Origin: Geosiphon pyriformis | Lineage: Eukaryota > Glomeromycota > Glomeromycetes > Archaeosporales > Geosiphonaceae | Length of the DNA: 64,000 nt | Direction of reading: 5' to 3' | Assembly: GCA_016748015.1 (NCBI GenBank) | Contig: JAAOMT010000494.1 | Location: 488,190 to 552,189, forward strand | In this document: positions 33,701 to 46,700 of the stretch, piece after piece | Layout of the letters: the number at the start of each line of letters is the position of its first letter | Numbering within the stretch: the first letter of the stretch is position 1 | Made by a program: the position numbers and the translations under genes | Notes under the pieces: generated by a model | What the model saw: the letters and a program-made list of their open reading frames with translations, nothing else | Databases searched by the model: none | Told to the model about the DNA's origin: nothing

Positions 33701-35479
33701 ATTTTAAAGTATTATCAACCAAATTGTTCAGAAACATTCTTGATTTTTTGTGTTTTATAAATTTTTAATAATATTATTAAAATGCCAAAATGTTATATTA
33801 AAAATATAATAAAATATTTTTTAAATAATAAATAAATTACACTTATTATAAATTATTATTTTTTTAATGTTTTAATTAAATATAGCTTTTTTATTTATTT
33901 AATATATACATTTTTTACATATAATTAATTAATTAAACTTATATTAAAACTATTTTTTAATTATAATATTAAAAACAATTTACATGTTTTTCTATAAATA
34001 ATGTATTTATTTACAACTTTTTATATAAATAAATCTTAATAACCTTTTTGTTAAACTTAATTGAATTGTAAAAACTTAATTATATGTATTATTACCATAT
34101 TTATTATTAAATTTCTTATTTTTAATAATAATATTAAGATAATATATTACAAAAAAATTAATAATAGTAATAATAAAAGTTTTTAAAACTTAAATAATTA
34201 AAAAACAAAGTATATTTAACTATATATTTGATTTTTTTTGGTATTTAATAATTATATTTAAAGCAAAAAGTAATAAAGAAGTATATTTTTTATTTTTATT
34301 AATTTTAATACTTAATAAATTTTTTTAAAAGTAAAAATAATTAAATTATATTTTTTTATTATTATTTTATGAATATAATTATACCAGATTCTAAAATAAG
34401 TATAACTTATGTATTTTTTATATATAACTAATTACTTAAGCTAAACAAAAGAATATTATATATTAATATTATAAATAACACAAATATTATTGCAAAATTT
34501 TAATAACAATAAAGCTAATAGATAATTAATACTAAATTTAATTAAAATATCTTGATTAATATTTTATGTACAAATATTTACATTTAAAATTCTATATAAT
34601 AAATTATTTATAATAAAAAATATATTATTTTTTGTTAATAGCTAATTATTGGTCTTGTAAAATTATCTTAAAATAATATTAAGTATTTATATATTTAATT
34701 TGTATTAGATTACAAAATTTTACACAAAATTAATAATTTCTATAATAAACTTAAACTTATTTCTAAAAACTTTAAGTTTTTATAAAACTTTTTACAATAG
34801 TTATATATAATTGGTTATTAGAATATATTTTATACAACAAATAAATAATCATTAAATTTACAATTAACCAATCAAACAAATTATATTATTTATTAATAAT
34901 AACAATAATAATATATTTATAATTAACATAATTTAAAAAACATATAAATATATAATTAAATTTTTTTATTAAATTATAATATAAACAGACAAAATTAAAA
35001 TGCAAAGTATTATACAGTTTTTTTCTTAACACAAATAACAATTATTTATATAAAATTTTTATAAATAAGTATAAAAAACAATTATATCTGAATTAGTTAA
35101 TTTAATTTATATATGTTTATTTAAATATTAAATTATAATTATACAAAAAAATTAAGATTACATATTAAAAACATATTTATAAAATTTTTACCATATTTAA
35201 TTTTTTAATTAATATAATTAACAAAATTATACAAACTTTTAATTAGATATTAAATATTTTTAAAAACAAATTATTTATTTGTAAACAGATATTATTTTTT
35301 TTAATTTTAATAAATAATATAAAACAAAACATATTAAAATATTAATAATTATGTTAGTAATTTTATTGTTTTTAATATTTAAATAACTTTTTATCTTAAT
35401 TTAATAAAATAATAAATTCTTAATATTAATAGTGTTATTAATATAACTGTGTTTTAATTAGCAATTATTATAAAAATTT
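33701..35479. other. extremely AT-rich block, no gene
   Basis: About 1.8 kb composed almost only of A and T, with no open frame and no clear tandem unit. It ends at the target duplication of LINE H. Because remnant K1 on the other side of H is an equally AT-shifted LINE, this block may be the 5' half of K1, but no motif is legible. Confidence 0.5.
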
Positions 35480-35659
35480 AAATAAAAAACAAAAAAGTTT
35501 TATTAATTTAAAAAAACTTCTTTCTCTCTTACCTCCAAAAATCTTCAATGAGCACATTTCTGAAAAAAAAGTTTTTTGTTTTTCTGTTTTTATCATATCA
35601 ACATTTCTTTAACTAATAACTTTTTTGTGGTGGATTTGAAAGCTGTCTCTAATAGCAAT

Positions 35660-37503
35660 ATGTCTAAGAAGAAGGCACCTAAAGATGCTTTTCATGGTCT
35701 GGCTGGTAATTTCTTTGCACAAAAAAAGAAAGTTGTTTTTGGTAATGTAAAGCACTCAGGTAATGAAAAAGATATTTCTTTAAAGTCTGGTTCTAGTATC
35801 AGTATGTTTTCTGATGTGGAGAGTCTGTCTGGTGATGATGAGGATATGGGCATGAGTGTAGATGATGGTGATTCTCTTCTGGGTTCAGCTATGAATATTC
35901 CCAAAGCTAAGCATGTCAATTCTGGTGCAGATTTTGGCTTCCCTTTTGACTCTCTCAACTATATTATGGACAAAAAAGTAAAGTCTCTCCCATCTTCTCT
36001 TGTGTTGGCCTCTTTAGAAAAAAAGAAAAATAATTGGGTTGACCCTGTGGTTGTCAAAACTCGAGTGAATGCGCCTGTTAAAAAGTCCTTTGCCTTGGAT
36101 ATCAATTTCTCAGCTATGGAAGACAAATCAGCGATAGCAAAAACTCAGTACATAAGAAAGATTTTTTCAAAAATCAATGGTTTTGGGGGGATCACTACCC
36201 TCTTAAAATTTGAAGGGATTATCAGATCAACGTTTACATCAGAGAAAAGCATGAAGAAGGCCGTTTTATTGGCTGGTAAAAATGGAATCAACGTAAACAG
36301 TGATCTTAAGAAACAAAAAATTCGTTCAGATCAGGCCATAATGATTAAGGAAATTCCCATGAACACGCCTAAGGATATGATTGTCACCGCAGTAGCTGAA
36401 TTTGGCGAAATTAAATCAATCAAAATTCAACTAATTGGTTTATGGCAAAAGGCTGTAGTGGAATTCACCGATTCTAATCAAGCTGCGCAGTTGGCTTCAA
36501 GATGGTCATTCCTGATTGGAAAAGACTCGGTTCATGTGGCTATGGCCATGGAAGATCATAAGACTTGGGCTTCTAGGGACCAATTCAGGGCACTCCTGTT
36601 TATCTTGCCAATGGGAACAACTGCACATGATCTTGGTACTCTTTTGGATAGGGCTGGTAGGAAAACCTGCATCATTAATTAATCTTTGAACACTGGCAAT
36701 AGGGTTTATTGTGTTGTAGTTGGCTTTGAATCTGAGGAGGATTTGGATACTGCCTTTCATACTGAGCCTATTTTTAGTGGTGTGTGACTCTTATGGGCCA
36801 GATTGGATTTGGTTAAATATGAGAAGTGTGGGTGTTTTGGCTATTTGACTTTGAAGTGTGATGTATTGGTTGTGTCGTCTTCTGAGTTCTCAAGTTCATT
36901 CAAAAAGCCTGCTTCTGGTTTTGATTGTTTTCAGTTGGCCAAGTTGTACACAAAAAAAAAGGTTCTAATTTCTTGCCCTGCTGTCTTTGGTGACAAATTA
37001 TGGGCTCAGGTATTGTCTCTTGACTTCTCTTCTGGTGGCTCTCCTTATGGTTTTGGTTTGCTCTCTGGTGGTCCACCTCTCTCTTTGAGTTCTTCTGGTT
37101 CTCAAGTCAATGGATTGGGTGAGTGTTTGGCAGTTTTGAAGTGCTCTTTAGAAATTCTAGCAGATTAGGTTTCTGTCATTCTTAAAAAATTGAGTTTTAT
37201 TGAACTGGTGCCATTAGCGTTTCCATTTTGTGCTTCTCTTTTGGCTGTTTCTGTGCCTTCGGCTCCAGTTATGGATTCGGATATGGCTCTGGATGATATG
37301 TTGGCTTTGCCTACTTCTCCTTTTTAAGTGGTGGTAAATCTGCAGTTGGTCTTAATTCGAGTGGTTCAAAGGTTTTCACTTCCAAGTTGGGCAGTTTGGA
37401 GTCTAAAATGTCTGCTCTAGAGGCTTCGTTCAGTTCAATTATGGTGAGATTAGATCTTTTGTGTTCTGGTTTAGGTTTGTTCTTACCTCTGTCATCCCAA
37501 TGA
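35660..37503 (+). pseudogene. LINE H ORF1 (RRM-like, zinc knuckle, coiled C-terminus)
   Basis: The first ATG of the frame is at 35660 (MSKKKAPKDAF). It is open to 36682, then stops at TAA 36680 and TGA 36785 and changes frame near 37325. The N-terminal part is Lys- and Ser-rich. The central RRM-like part has IMIKEIPMNTPKDMIV, FGEIKSIKIQLIGL and WSFLIGKDSVHVAM. The zinc-knuckle area reads KYEKCGCFGYLTLKC with His replaced by Tyr. The C-terminal region (LGSLESKMSALEASFSSIMV) has heptad-like Leu spacing. The stop overlaps the ORF2 ATG (ATGA, 37500-37503). Confidence 0.8.
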
Positions 37504-40500
37504 GTGGTCTGATTTGGAAATTTGCTACATGCAATGTTTGGGGTATCAATGTTCCTGCAAAACAGACAGACATTGTCCGTTGGCATGTGAGTTCTGGGAA
37601 TATGGTTTTCTTTATTGCTAAGACAAAATTGAGGTCCTCTTTTGGATTATGGATCAAGAACAAATTTGATGGGGTTCGGATTTTTACTTCTGGGTTGGAT
37701 ATTAGTTATTTCGGTGTTGGCATTGCTGTAATCATAAACAACTCTTTGGCTCGCCATGTTTCTAGGGTTGAGGAGGTTTCTGGTCATTTGATTTCGATTT
37801 GACTTTTGTTTAAAGGCAAGCTTTTGGTTACAATTTTGGGTTTGTATGCTGGTGCTTCTCCTGGGACTAAATTTGCTCAGGCTTCTGCAGTGAATTCTCT
37901 TATTGCTAAGGCTGTTAACTCCAGCACTTTTGTTGTTCTGGGTGGCAATTTTAACAAAAATGACTCTAGGAAGAGTGCAAGTTTTAAGTTCTGTTTGGGT
38001 TTGAGTTTAGTCAATTCTTTACTAAACACTCTTTGGTCAAAATGGCTACATGGAGCAATTCTAAGGAAGTGGAGAAGACAATTGATTTTATTCTTGTTAG
38101 TAAGACTCTATCTTCTGCTGTTGCGAAGCATTGTGTTAATTCTGTTTCTGATTTTTTTGATATGAATCACAAATCTGTCATGGTTTTGGTTGGCCTGGGT
38201 GGGCTTTTAGATGTTTAGCTGAATGGTTTGCATAAGCAGGCCAACAAAAATCATTGAAAGTTTAGGATCAAAGATACTGATGGTGCTGGGTGGTTCCGTT
38301 TTAAGGAATGTTCCTCTGCTAAGATGTTGAAGGTAAAAGGGAAGTTTTTTGGTGCTGCTGCTGGTCTTGATTTGGATGCTATGTGGTCTTTGCTGAAAAA
38401 GGTGGTAGTGAATTCTGTGAATGAAATATTTTCTAGACATTGGTTCTGTGATTTTCAGTGCTCGAAAAATAAACATTCTTCTAAGTTCCTGAGTTTGGAG
38501 TTGCTGGTTGCCAAGATAGTCAAATGCTTGACCTCTGTTGATACTTCTGGTTTCAATCAATTTGTGAAAAAATGGTCGGCTCTGGATGCTGGTAAAGCTC
38601 TCATTCTGGTAGACATGGTTCATGGTGGCCAAAAAGTGAAGGACCTTCTTAGTTATTTGTCACTTGTCAGAAAGGAGTACAGAAAATCTAAAATGTTTAA
38701 GTCAAAGTTGTTGCAAGAGGCTACTATTAGAAAGGCTATTGAGAAGCGTATGGAACAATTTTGCTTGGACAAGGGAAGTATGATTAAGAGTGTTCTGGAT
38801 CAGCCATTTTGAAAGGTGGTGTTGGATTACTTGGTGGTTAATGATGAGTTGATATTGGAGCCGGAGGAGATCAGATCAAGTGTTGACAAGATTATGGAGG
38901 GTTGGACACAGAAGTGTGTGATGCCTACAGTGCTGCCTGATCTCTGGGCTCATTAGTATGCACCTTTGAATTATGTTAGGGATGATGCCTTTTCTAATGT
39001 AATGAGTACGATTAGCATGGGTGAATTACTTTTGGTTACTTATAGTTTTCTTAATAGCAAAGCTGCTGGCTTGTCTGGCATTCCCAATGAACTTTGGAAA
39101 CATGGTTGTGGTGAGGTGCTGGAATGCCTTTTGGTGTTGCTGAATGTGTACTTATCTGTTGGCATGGTGCCTGCTTTTTGCAAAAGGACGTGGGTCTCAA
39201 TAATCTCAAAACCTTATGATTAGGATGAAATTCTTATAAACACTAGACTTATTGCTTTGATTGAGACTGCCAGAAAGATTTTGTCTAAGATTTTGTCTGA
39301 TTACATCTCTTTAGCTTGTAGTAAGTTTGGTGTTCTATAAGATGATAATTTTTCGGTGCTTCAAGGTACTTCTACGCAATCTCCAGTGTTTGCAGTTGGT
39401 TCAGTTGTGGAGGATGCTCTTGAAAAAAATAGGGAAATTTGGTTGGTTTTGCAGGATATGTGGAAAGCATATAATTCTGTTGGTTGGTCTTACTTGAGAG
39501 CTAGTTTGCAGCACATCAAAATATATGAAAAGTTTATTGGATTTTTTGGAAACATTCACGAGGATAGGATTAACAGGGTGATGACTGATTTTGGCTTGTC
39601 AGATGGCTATAGTATACATAATAGATTAAACCAGGATGAAGTTTTTTTGCCTTTCTTATAGAGGATTTTCTATAATCCACTCTTATGCAAAGTGAAAAAA
39701 CACGAGCATTTGTGTGAATACTGTGTTGATTCTAAGTTTGTTGCAAAAACGGGCAGAGTTGAGGGTGTGGGTGAGATAATGTCTTACTTGGCTGCTGGTG
39801 CATTCGTCAACAATACAATTTGGATTGAAAATTGTCAGGTCTCCACTCAGTACACTTTGAACATTGCCAGTGAGTTTTTTGAAATCAATAATATTTCTAT
39901 TAATAATAATAAGACGGTGGCTATTTCCATTAACCAGGATGTTAGGGTTGTCTCTCTAAGTATTTGTGGTCAGCCAATCTCAATTGTTAAAAAGGGCGAA
40001 GCTTATCATTATCTGGGTATTTTCTTGTCTACGGAGAGTTTGTTTAAACCTAGTGTGTCCAAAGCTCATTCTGATGTTTGTTTTTTTGTTAACGTCGTGC
40101 TCAGGAAGGCTATCACAGATAAACAGTTTTCATATTTGGTCTTGGCTGTCTTGCAGCCTATTGTTAGTTATCAGACTCAATTTAGTTTTGTTTCATCTGA
40201 TGTTTGTCACAAATGGGATGTTATGGTTAGAAAGAGTTTTAAGTCTAAGGCTGGTTTGCCTCATGATTTTCCGGATGCTGTTTTACATCACCCTTCTTTG
40301 TATGGCTTGAAAACTTTTGAACAAGTACAATCTGAAGAGAAGATTGCTGCTTTGGTGTCCTTTTTTAATGCCTCTGGGGTCCTTGGACATTTGTTCAATC
40401 ATAGGTTTTTAGACTTGCAAGTTTTTGGTTGGGCTCCTCTGAATTCTTTGCAGTTTTTTGTCAAGCTGTGTGTTAGTCCAGTCAACAACTTTTTGGCTGG

Positions 40501-42190
40501 GATTGTGAAGATTTTTTTGAGTAATAAGCTTTCTTTGGCTAACAACCTTCCCAATGCCTTTCGCAGTCTAGATCATTTTCCACTTTCATCAATTCTTGGT
40601 AGTTCTAAGTATTTTAATTCTGTTCGCTCTCTGAAGCATTTTGGGGTTGCTTTTGGTGATCAGCTTTTGGATAAGAGAGACCATGTGCTAGATTAGAAGA
40701 CCTTTTGTTGTTGGAAGAGATTGAACTCATGGGGTTCCATGCCATGCTGGTTCTTGGTCGTGTCCGAGTTTATATTGGTTTAGGGCTTTTCTGCTTCCAG
40801 TTCTGCTGGTTTTGCTCAGTCTGTTGATATAAACATTTTAAATTCTGATGTGTTTTCTCTGGTGAAAGATGGGTTGCATGATATCTGGTCTAGTTGCTTT
40901 GAGGTGTATACTGATGGATCTTTGAGAAATGCTGGCTTGGTTAATGTTGCTTGTGGTGCTGCTGCATATTTTCTGGTTTTGGATAAAAATGTTGGTGTTG
41001 TGGTTGGTGGTCTATTATCCTCTATTTTGGCTGAGTTGCAGGCTGTTGTATTGGCTCTTGAGTGTGTATCTTTCTCTTGTCAGGTAATTTTGCATATTTA
41101 TAGTCAAGCTGCTATTGATGTCTACTTGTTGGAATTGTCTTGTGCCATGCCTGATTTTCGTAATCGGTACTGGTTGGAGAGACATCATATTTTCAATTTG
41201 GTTAGAGAAAAAGATTTTGAAGTGGTTTGGGTTAAAGTTAAGAGCCATTTTGGTGTTTCAGGTAATATCAAGACTGATTTGGCAGTTGGGGAAGCTGCTC
41301 AATCTCCTTTCTCTTTGTTGATAAGGGTTCATAAACATTATTTGGTGGCTGATAACACAGCAATCTCTGGCAATGTCTACTACTTTGTAAAAGACATTTT
41401 TTGATCTATTAATCATGCTCACTGGGAGGCTGGGCCTGGTGTAGGTGTGGTACCTGTTGATTTAATTGGGTGTGTAGACTGGATTTCTACTGCAAAGATT
41501 TGGCATCTGGACTTTTATATGCTTGCTGAATTCACTGGTCAGAAAACTTCAAACTTGTGCTCATATTTGATAAAGGCTGTGTACAGGCATCTTCTGGTAG
41601 CTGTTTAGAAAAGACTATATGATAAGAGTTATTCTGGCATATTGTGCCTGCTGTGTGGTAAAGTAGAATTTTCTGACCATGCCTTCACATGCTCTCAGGA
41701 TGTTGTTATTCATGATGAGATTCTGGTTGAGGCTTCTGTTTGTTGGGTTTTAGTGGCAGATCTTTGTGACTCATTGTCTTCAGCTGTTTTGCAGATGTTG
41801 TCTGCCTGTTCTTTGGATGTTAGTTTGTATTCTATTGTGTGCAAAGGCTTTGTGCTGAATGAATGGTGTGAAGAGGCTCAGGGTGTATTTAATGATAAGA
41901 AGCAGGCCATTGGTGAGATTGTCAATTTTGTTAAGTTTGTAACTGATTTACATCATGTAAGGGTGTGGTTGGTGAGGTCTGAGCACAGAATGCAGATAGA
42001 GAAGACTGGTTTGGTTGCTGATAGTGGAGTTGTTTCTGGTTTGTCTCATGATGTTTTTTTTATATTGTCTGATAGAATAGTTAGAATGCTTGGTGTGGTC
42101 GATTCATTTGCTATTAGCTTTGGTTGTCATTTGCCATGCTGTTTTTTTTCTGGTCTAGATGGTGTTGTTAGTGTCATTATAGGTGTGTAG
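37500..42190 (+). pseudogene. LINE H ORF2 (APE endonuclease, RT, RNase H, zinc finger)
   Basis: APE domain (37500 to about 38220): FATCNVWG, IAKTKL (catalytic Glu changed to Lys), LGGNFNKND and a DMNHKSVMV end block. RT runs from about 39060 (GLSGIPNELWKHG), with LQDMWKAYNSVGW and the catalytic block AFVNNTIW, both Asp positions now Asn. RNase H (40900-41300): VYTDGSLRN, ELQAVVLALE, HIYSQAAID where Asp is Tyr, and NIKTDLAV. The finger CLLCGKVEFSDHAFTC is at 41648-41695. One frame change at about 38030; the rest of the damage is nonsense. The stop is TAG 42188-42190. Confidence 0.86.
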
Positions 42191-42326
42191 TATTGCTTTG
42201 ACTGGCCTAAGTGGCTAGTCATATGTAGTAAGTGCATAAATTGTATTTAGTTTGGGTCACTTAGTTTGGCTTTATGTACTAGATAGCAGTTGGACTTTAT
42301 TCATTAAAAGCAATAAAATAAAAATA
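42191..42326 (+). other. LINE H 3' UTR block and A-rich tail
   Basis: GGCCTAAGTGGCTAGTCATA and the following bases match the other LINE 3' ends. The tail is AAAGCAATAAAATAAAAATA, and the 13-bp target duplication follows. Confidence 0.78.
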
Positions 42327-42691
42327 AAATAAAAAACAATACTATTAAATATACAAATATTTAATACTGTTAAATTTTTAATTAATTCAATTATAAAAAA
42401 ATAAATTAAAAAATATTTTAAGTCTAATATGTATTTTAGTTTTTGACAAAAATAATATAAATTCTTAGATTTTATTAATAATACTGTTTTTATAAATATT
42501 ATAAATAAAATTAAACAATTTAAATTTTTGGTAGTTGTAAAGTTTTTTTCTAATAATAAAACAGTTGGTTTTGTATTTCAAATAAACTATAAAAAATTTA
42601 TAAAAAATTTAGTATTAATATGCTTTTGGTCTTAAAATTTGTTTTTGCTTAATAAAAAAGTACTTATGTATTAATAATTTCTAAATCTTAT

Positions 42692-43173
42692 TTTTTTTTT
42701 ATTCATTTAATAAGTGAGATCCAAATGCAACCTAGTGCTATACATTATTTAAATGACCTAAACTAGAAGCAAATCATGCACTTTCTACACATGACCAGCC
42801 ACTCGGGCCAATCAGAACAACACTACACATCTATATGCACAGAGACCAAATTCCCAACACCTGAAAAAAATGAACAAGATTTATGATAACCAAAACTAAC
42901 CCCAAAAGCTTTAGCTACACCCAGCAACCTAACCACACCAGCCGAGAATTTCATAGGCAAACCAAAAATTAACATGGGAGCAGAACTGTCACAAGGAATC
43001 AAACCACGCTTTTCCATAAAGGCCCAATGTTTGGCACAGACCAACCAGATATCCTTCCAAAATGTGAGACAAAAGTTATGCACAAAGTCCACAATTTTTT
43101 TAGTCCCAATTTTAGGATTATTAAAAACTGAGACAGACTTACGATACCAGTCACAAAAAACAAAGCCCTTACA
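42692..43173 (-). mobile_element. LINE I, 5'-truncated copy related to LINE E
   Basis: Only the last about 115 codons of ORF2 (minus strand, stop at 42823-42825, including DFVHNFCLTFWKDIWLVCAKH) and the 3' UTR block remain. A 9-bp target duplication AAATCTTAT occurs at 42683-42691 and 43174-43182, and K1 continues on both sides. It is a typical dead-on-arrival LINE insertion from incomplete reverse transcription. Confidence 0.82.
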
Positions 43174-43774
43174 AAATCTTATAACTAAAATAAAATTTTT
43201 ACCAATAGTTATTTAATTGTTTTAATTAAGACAACTTGAAAAATTTTGTTTAAGATTTTGTTTAATTATATTTTTATAATTTATAATAAGTTTAATATTT
43301 TTTAAAAATATAATTTTTTAGTATTAAAAAGTATTTTCATATTTTTATTGGTCTTTATTATTAATATAGTTATAAAAAATACATAAAAAAAATTAAAAAC
43401 TATAGCTGATTTTACAAAATATAAATAAAACATATAATTTTATGATTTTATTTTAAAAATAATTTGTTAAAAATTAAGATATATAAAAAGTTTTTTGGAT
43501 TTTTTGGTAATATTTATAATAATAGAATCAATTATATAATTAATTTTGGTTTAATAAATAAATATAAAATATATAATAGACTAAATTAAAGTAAAATTTT
43601 TTTGTTTTTGTTTTAGAAATTTTTTATAATCTTTTTTTATTATTATTATTATTATTATTTTACGAGTGAGGTCCAAATGTTATCTAGCATTATACATCAT
43701 ACAAATAATCTAAACTAGGTGTGAATCATGCACTTTCTACATGTGACCAGCCACTCGGGCCAGTCAAAACAACA

Positions 43775-46700
43775 CTACACACCTATATGCACAGAGACTG
43801 TGTCCCCAATACCCAAAAAGAACAAACAAAGCTTGTAAAACCTGAAACTAATCCCAAAAGCTTTAGCAATACCCAACAGCCTAATCACACCAGCCAAGAA
43901 TGCCACAGGCAAACCAGAATTGACATGGAAATGGACCCATCATGTGGAATCAAACCACGCCTCTCCATAAACACCTGGTGTTTGGCGCAGACCAACCAGA
44001 TGTTATTCCAAAATGCAAGACAAAACTCATGCACAAAGTCCACAATCCTTTTAGTACCTTCCTTAGAATCTTTAAAAACCGAGACAGACTCCCAAAACCA
44101 GTTATTGAAAACAAAGCCCTTACACAGAGCAACACCAATTCCAACCTCAGAAATACTAAAAGCCAACACCTGTAAGACACATAAAGAAGAGCGAGATAGA
44201 CCAGAAAGAGCCTCCCAAGCTGAAACATGAGTGTCCAACAAATGAGCATGGCCTGCGGCATCCTAAGGACATGAAAAGACGTGATCTGAGATCTCAACAT
44301 TACCACAGAACAGACAGACCACACTGAGGTATCTCTTATCATATAAATGCTTGCACACAGCAACAGAAAGCCAATAATGGAGAGCCTTCATAAAGTAAGT
44401 GCAACAGCTTGCCATGTGCATACTGGTGAAACTGGAGGCCAAATGAGAATTGGTGTACCATACCATAGAAAACTTAAACCAATTGATATCAGCACACAAA
44501 CTATCAGCCACAACACAAGAACCAACTCCAAACTTCCAACGAGCATGATGAACTGATTAGAAAATATCGTAAACAAAGTGTCTAGAATTACCAAAAACTG
44601 CTGTACCACCAGTGCATAGAAAACGTTCACTAACTAAATGAGACAGATGCCAAGCAGAGAGAGCAGTATCTTTGACAAGTGCATCAGCATGCTTATTGTC
44701 TGAGACATCTGAATGATCTTTTACCTTAACCCAATTCACATCCAAATTCTTTTAACAAATAATAGTAGCAATGTGGCAATGCTTGATCCAACAGCGGTTC
44801 CTGAAATCTGGATAAACCAGTGAAGACTCTGACCTACATGCATCCAAAGCAGCTTGGCTATCCAAAAACAAGTCAATTGAATGAGAAGAAGGAACACACT
44901 CAAGGGCCAAAGCTATGGCTTGTAGCTCCGTCAGAGTAGAAGAAACCAAACCAGACATCCCAACCCTCAAACTCAAGTTAATGTCTTCAAAAAAAATAAC
45001 AGCACTTGCTTTGATGTCAACAGTGCCCAGACCAGACAGAGATCCATCTGTATACACAGAAAGGTGGGCAGCATCAGCGGTCAGCAGAGTGTCACAAACC
45101 ACACCAAAATCATGAGAGAGACAAATATCTGACACAGCATGACCATCCACCAAAAAAAAACTTGAGGAGAGGAGACCAACACCACCAAGAAAGCGAATGG
45201 AAAGATCAAACCAGAAAGAGATTGGGCCACAAAAGTCTAGCCTCTTCCAATGCTTGAAGGCTCTCCAACTGAAAACATCACCATTACAGTCATGAAGCTG
45301 TTTCACAAAAACAATTCCATAATGTCTGAACGAAGAGACACACCTAAAAAAACAGAGTTCACCAAGAACCAAAGACATAGGAGTACTGTATTGATGGCGA
45401 AAAGCACAAGCCAGAGAGCCATCCAAAGACAAATCACATCCAGAAAAAATACAAACCACACCAGCCAAAAAATTGTTTGAGAGATTGACATCAATACAAA
45501 ATGAAAACAGTAAAGGATGACACAGGCGCCAGCTGAGAACTTGAAGATCATGAGACCTATGAGAAAAAAAGTGACCCAAAATACCAGCAGAATTTGTGAA
45601 AGTAACAGTGGATGCCAATTTACTCTCAGCCTGAATCTGCTCAAAAGTCTTTAAATCATACAATGAGGAGTGGTACAGTGCATCATTGGGGAAATCATGG
45701 GACAACTCAGACTTAAATTTTAAGATCTTGCATACTAGAGCATCTCATTTGTTACAAACATCCACAGAAATGAAACTGAACTGAGTCTTATAGCTGATGA
45801 TGGAAAAAAGAACTGCAGACACCAAATATGCACACTGCTTATCAGAAACTGTCTTTCTTAAAACTAGATTCACAAAAAACCGCACATCTGTCTGGGCTTT
45901 AGCTAAGCTGGGCTTTGAAAGACCTTCAGAAAATAAAAAATGCCTAAATAATGATAAGATTCCCCTTTCTTGGCAATAGAAATAAGCACACCACTGATAG
46001 TCAAATGAGGGTCCAACACCCAGCAATTGATGGGGATGGCCACCATTTTGTCATTATTTACAGAAATATTATTAAACTTGAAAAACTCACTAGCAACATC
46101 AAGGATGTGTTGTGTAGCAGCCTGGCTGCTACCTACTCAAATAGTATTATCGACAAAAGTGCTGACAGCAAAAAACAAAGACAGTCCAGCTTGAGAATCC
46201 ACCCGGCCAGTTATGGATATAAAATAAGAATTCAACCTATAGCGATATACACTATCCTGTCTTTTGACTTCACACAAGAGTGAATTATAGAATATATGCC
46301 AGAGAAGAGAAGAGAAAACTTCCCTTTGGTTCAGCTCATCATGAACACAATATCCATCAGTTAGGCCAAAGTCAGTCATTACTTTGTTAATACAACCATT
46401 GTGAATGCTGTCAAAAAATCTAATAAACTTATCATACATCTTAATCCTGACCAGACTTCTCCTGAGATGTTTCCAATTGACTGAGTCATAAGCCTTATGC
46501 ATGTTTTGTAAAACCAACCAGAGTTCTTGGTTTTTCTCCAGGGCATCTTCAATCACTGAACCAACAGCAAAAATGAGAGACTGGGTTGTTGTATCTTTTA
46601 GAACTGAAAAATTGTCTCCGCAAAGGACATCAAAAGTGCTGCAAGCCGAAGAAATCCTATCTGAAAAGATCTTGAAAAGAATCTTGCAGGCTGTTTCAAT

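Larger units (their letters stand above)
35493..42326 (+). mobile_element. LINE H, full length, decayed
   Basis: This is a 6.8-kb non-LTR retrotransposon with 5' UTR, ORF1, ORF2, 3' UTR block and A-rich tail. A 13-bp target duplication AAATAAAAAACAA occurs at 35480-35492 and 42327-42339. Its 5' end (TTTTATTAATTTAAAAAAAC followed by CTTCTTTCTCTC) matches the 5' ends of E and G, so it is not 5' truncated. Composition is much less AT-shifted than in F, L or K1, so it is relatively young. Each ORF has one frame change and several stops. Confidence 0.86.

Noticed and set aside
42203-42260. tRNA-like 3' end of LINEs (box A-like GGCCTAAGTGG)
   Set aside because: No convincing box B and no cloverleaf could be folded by eye.
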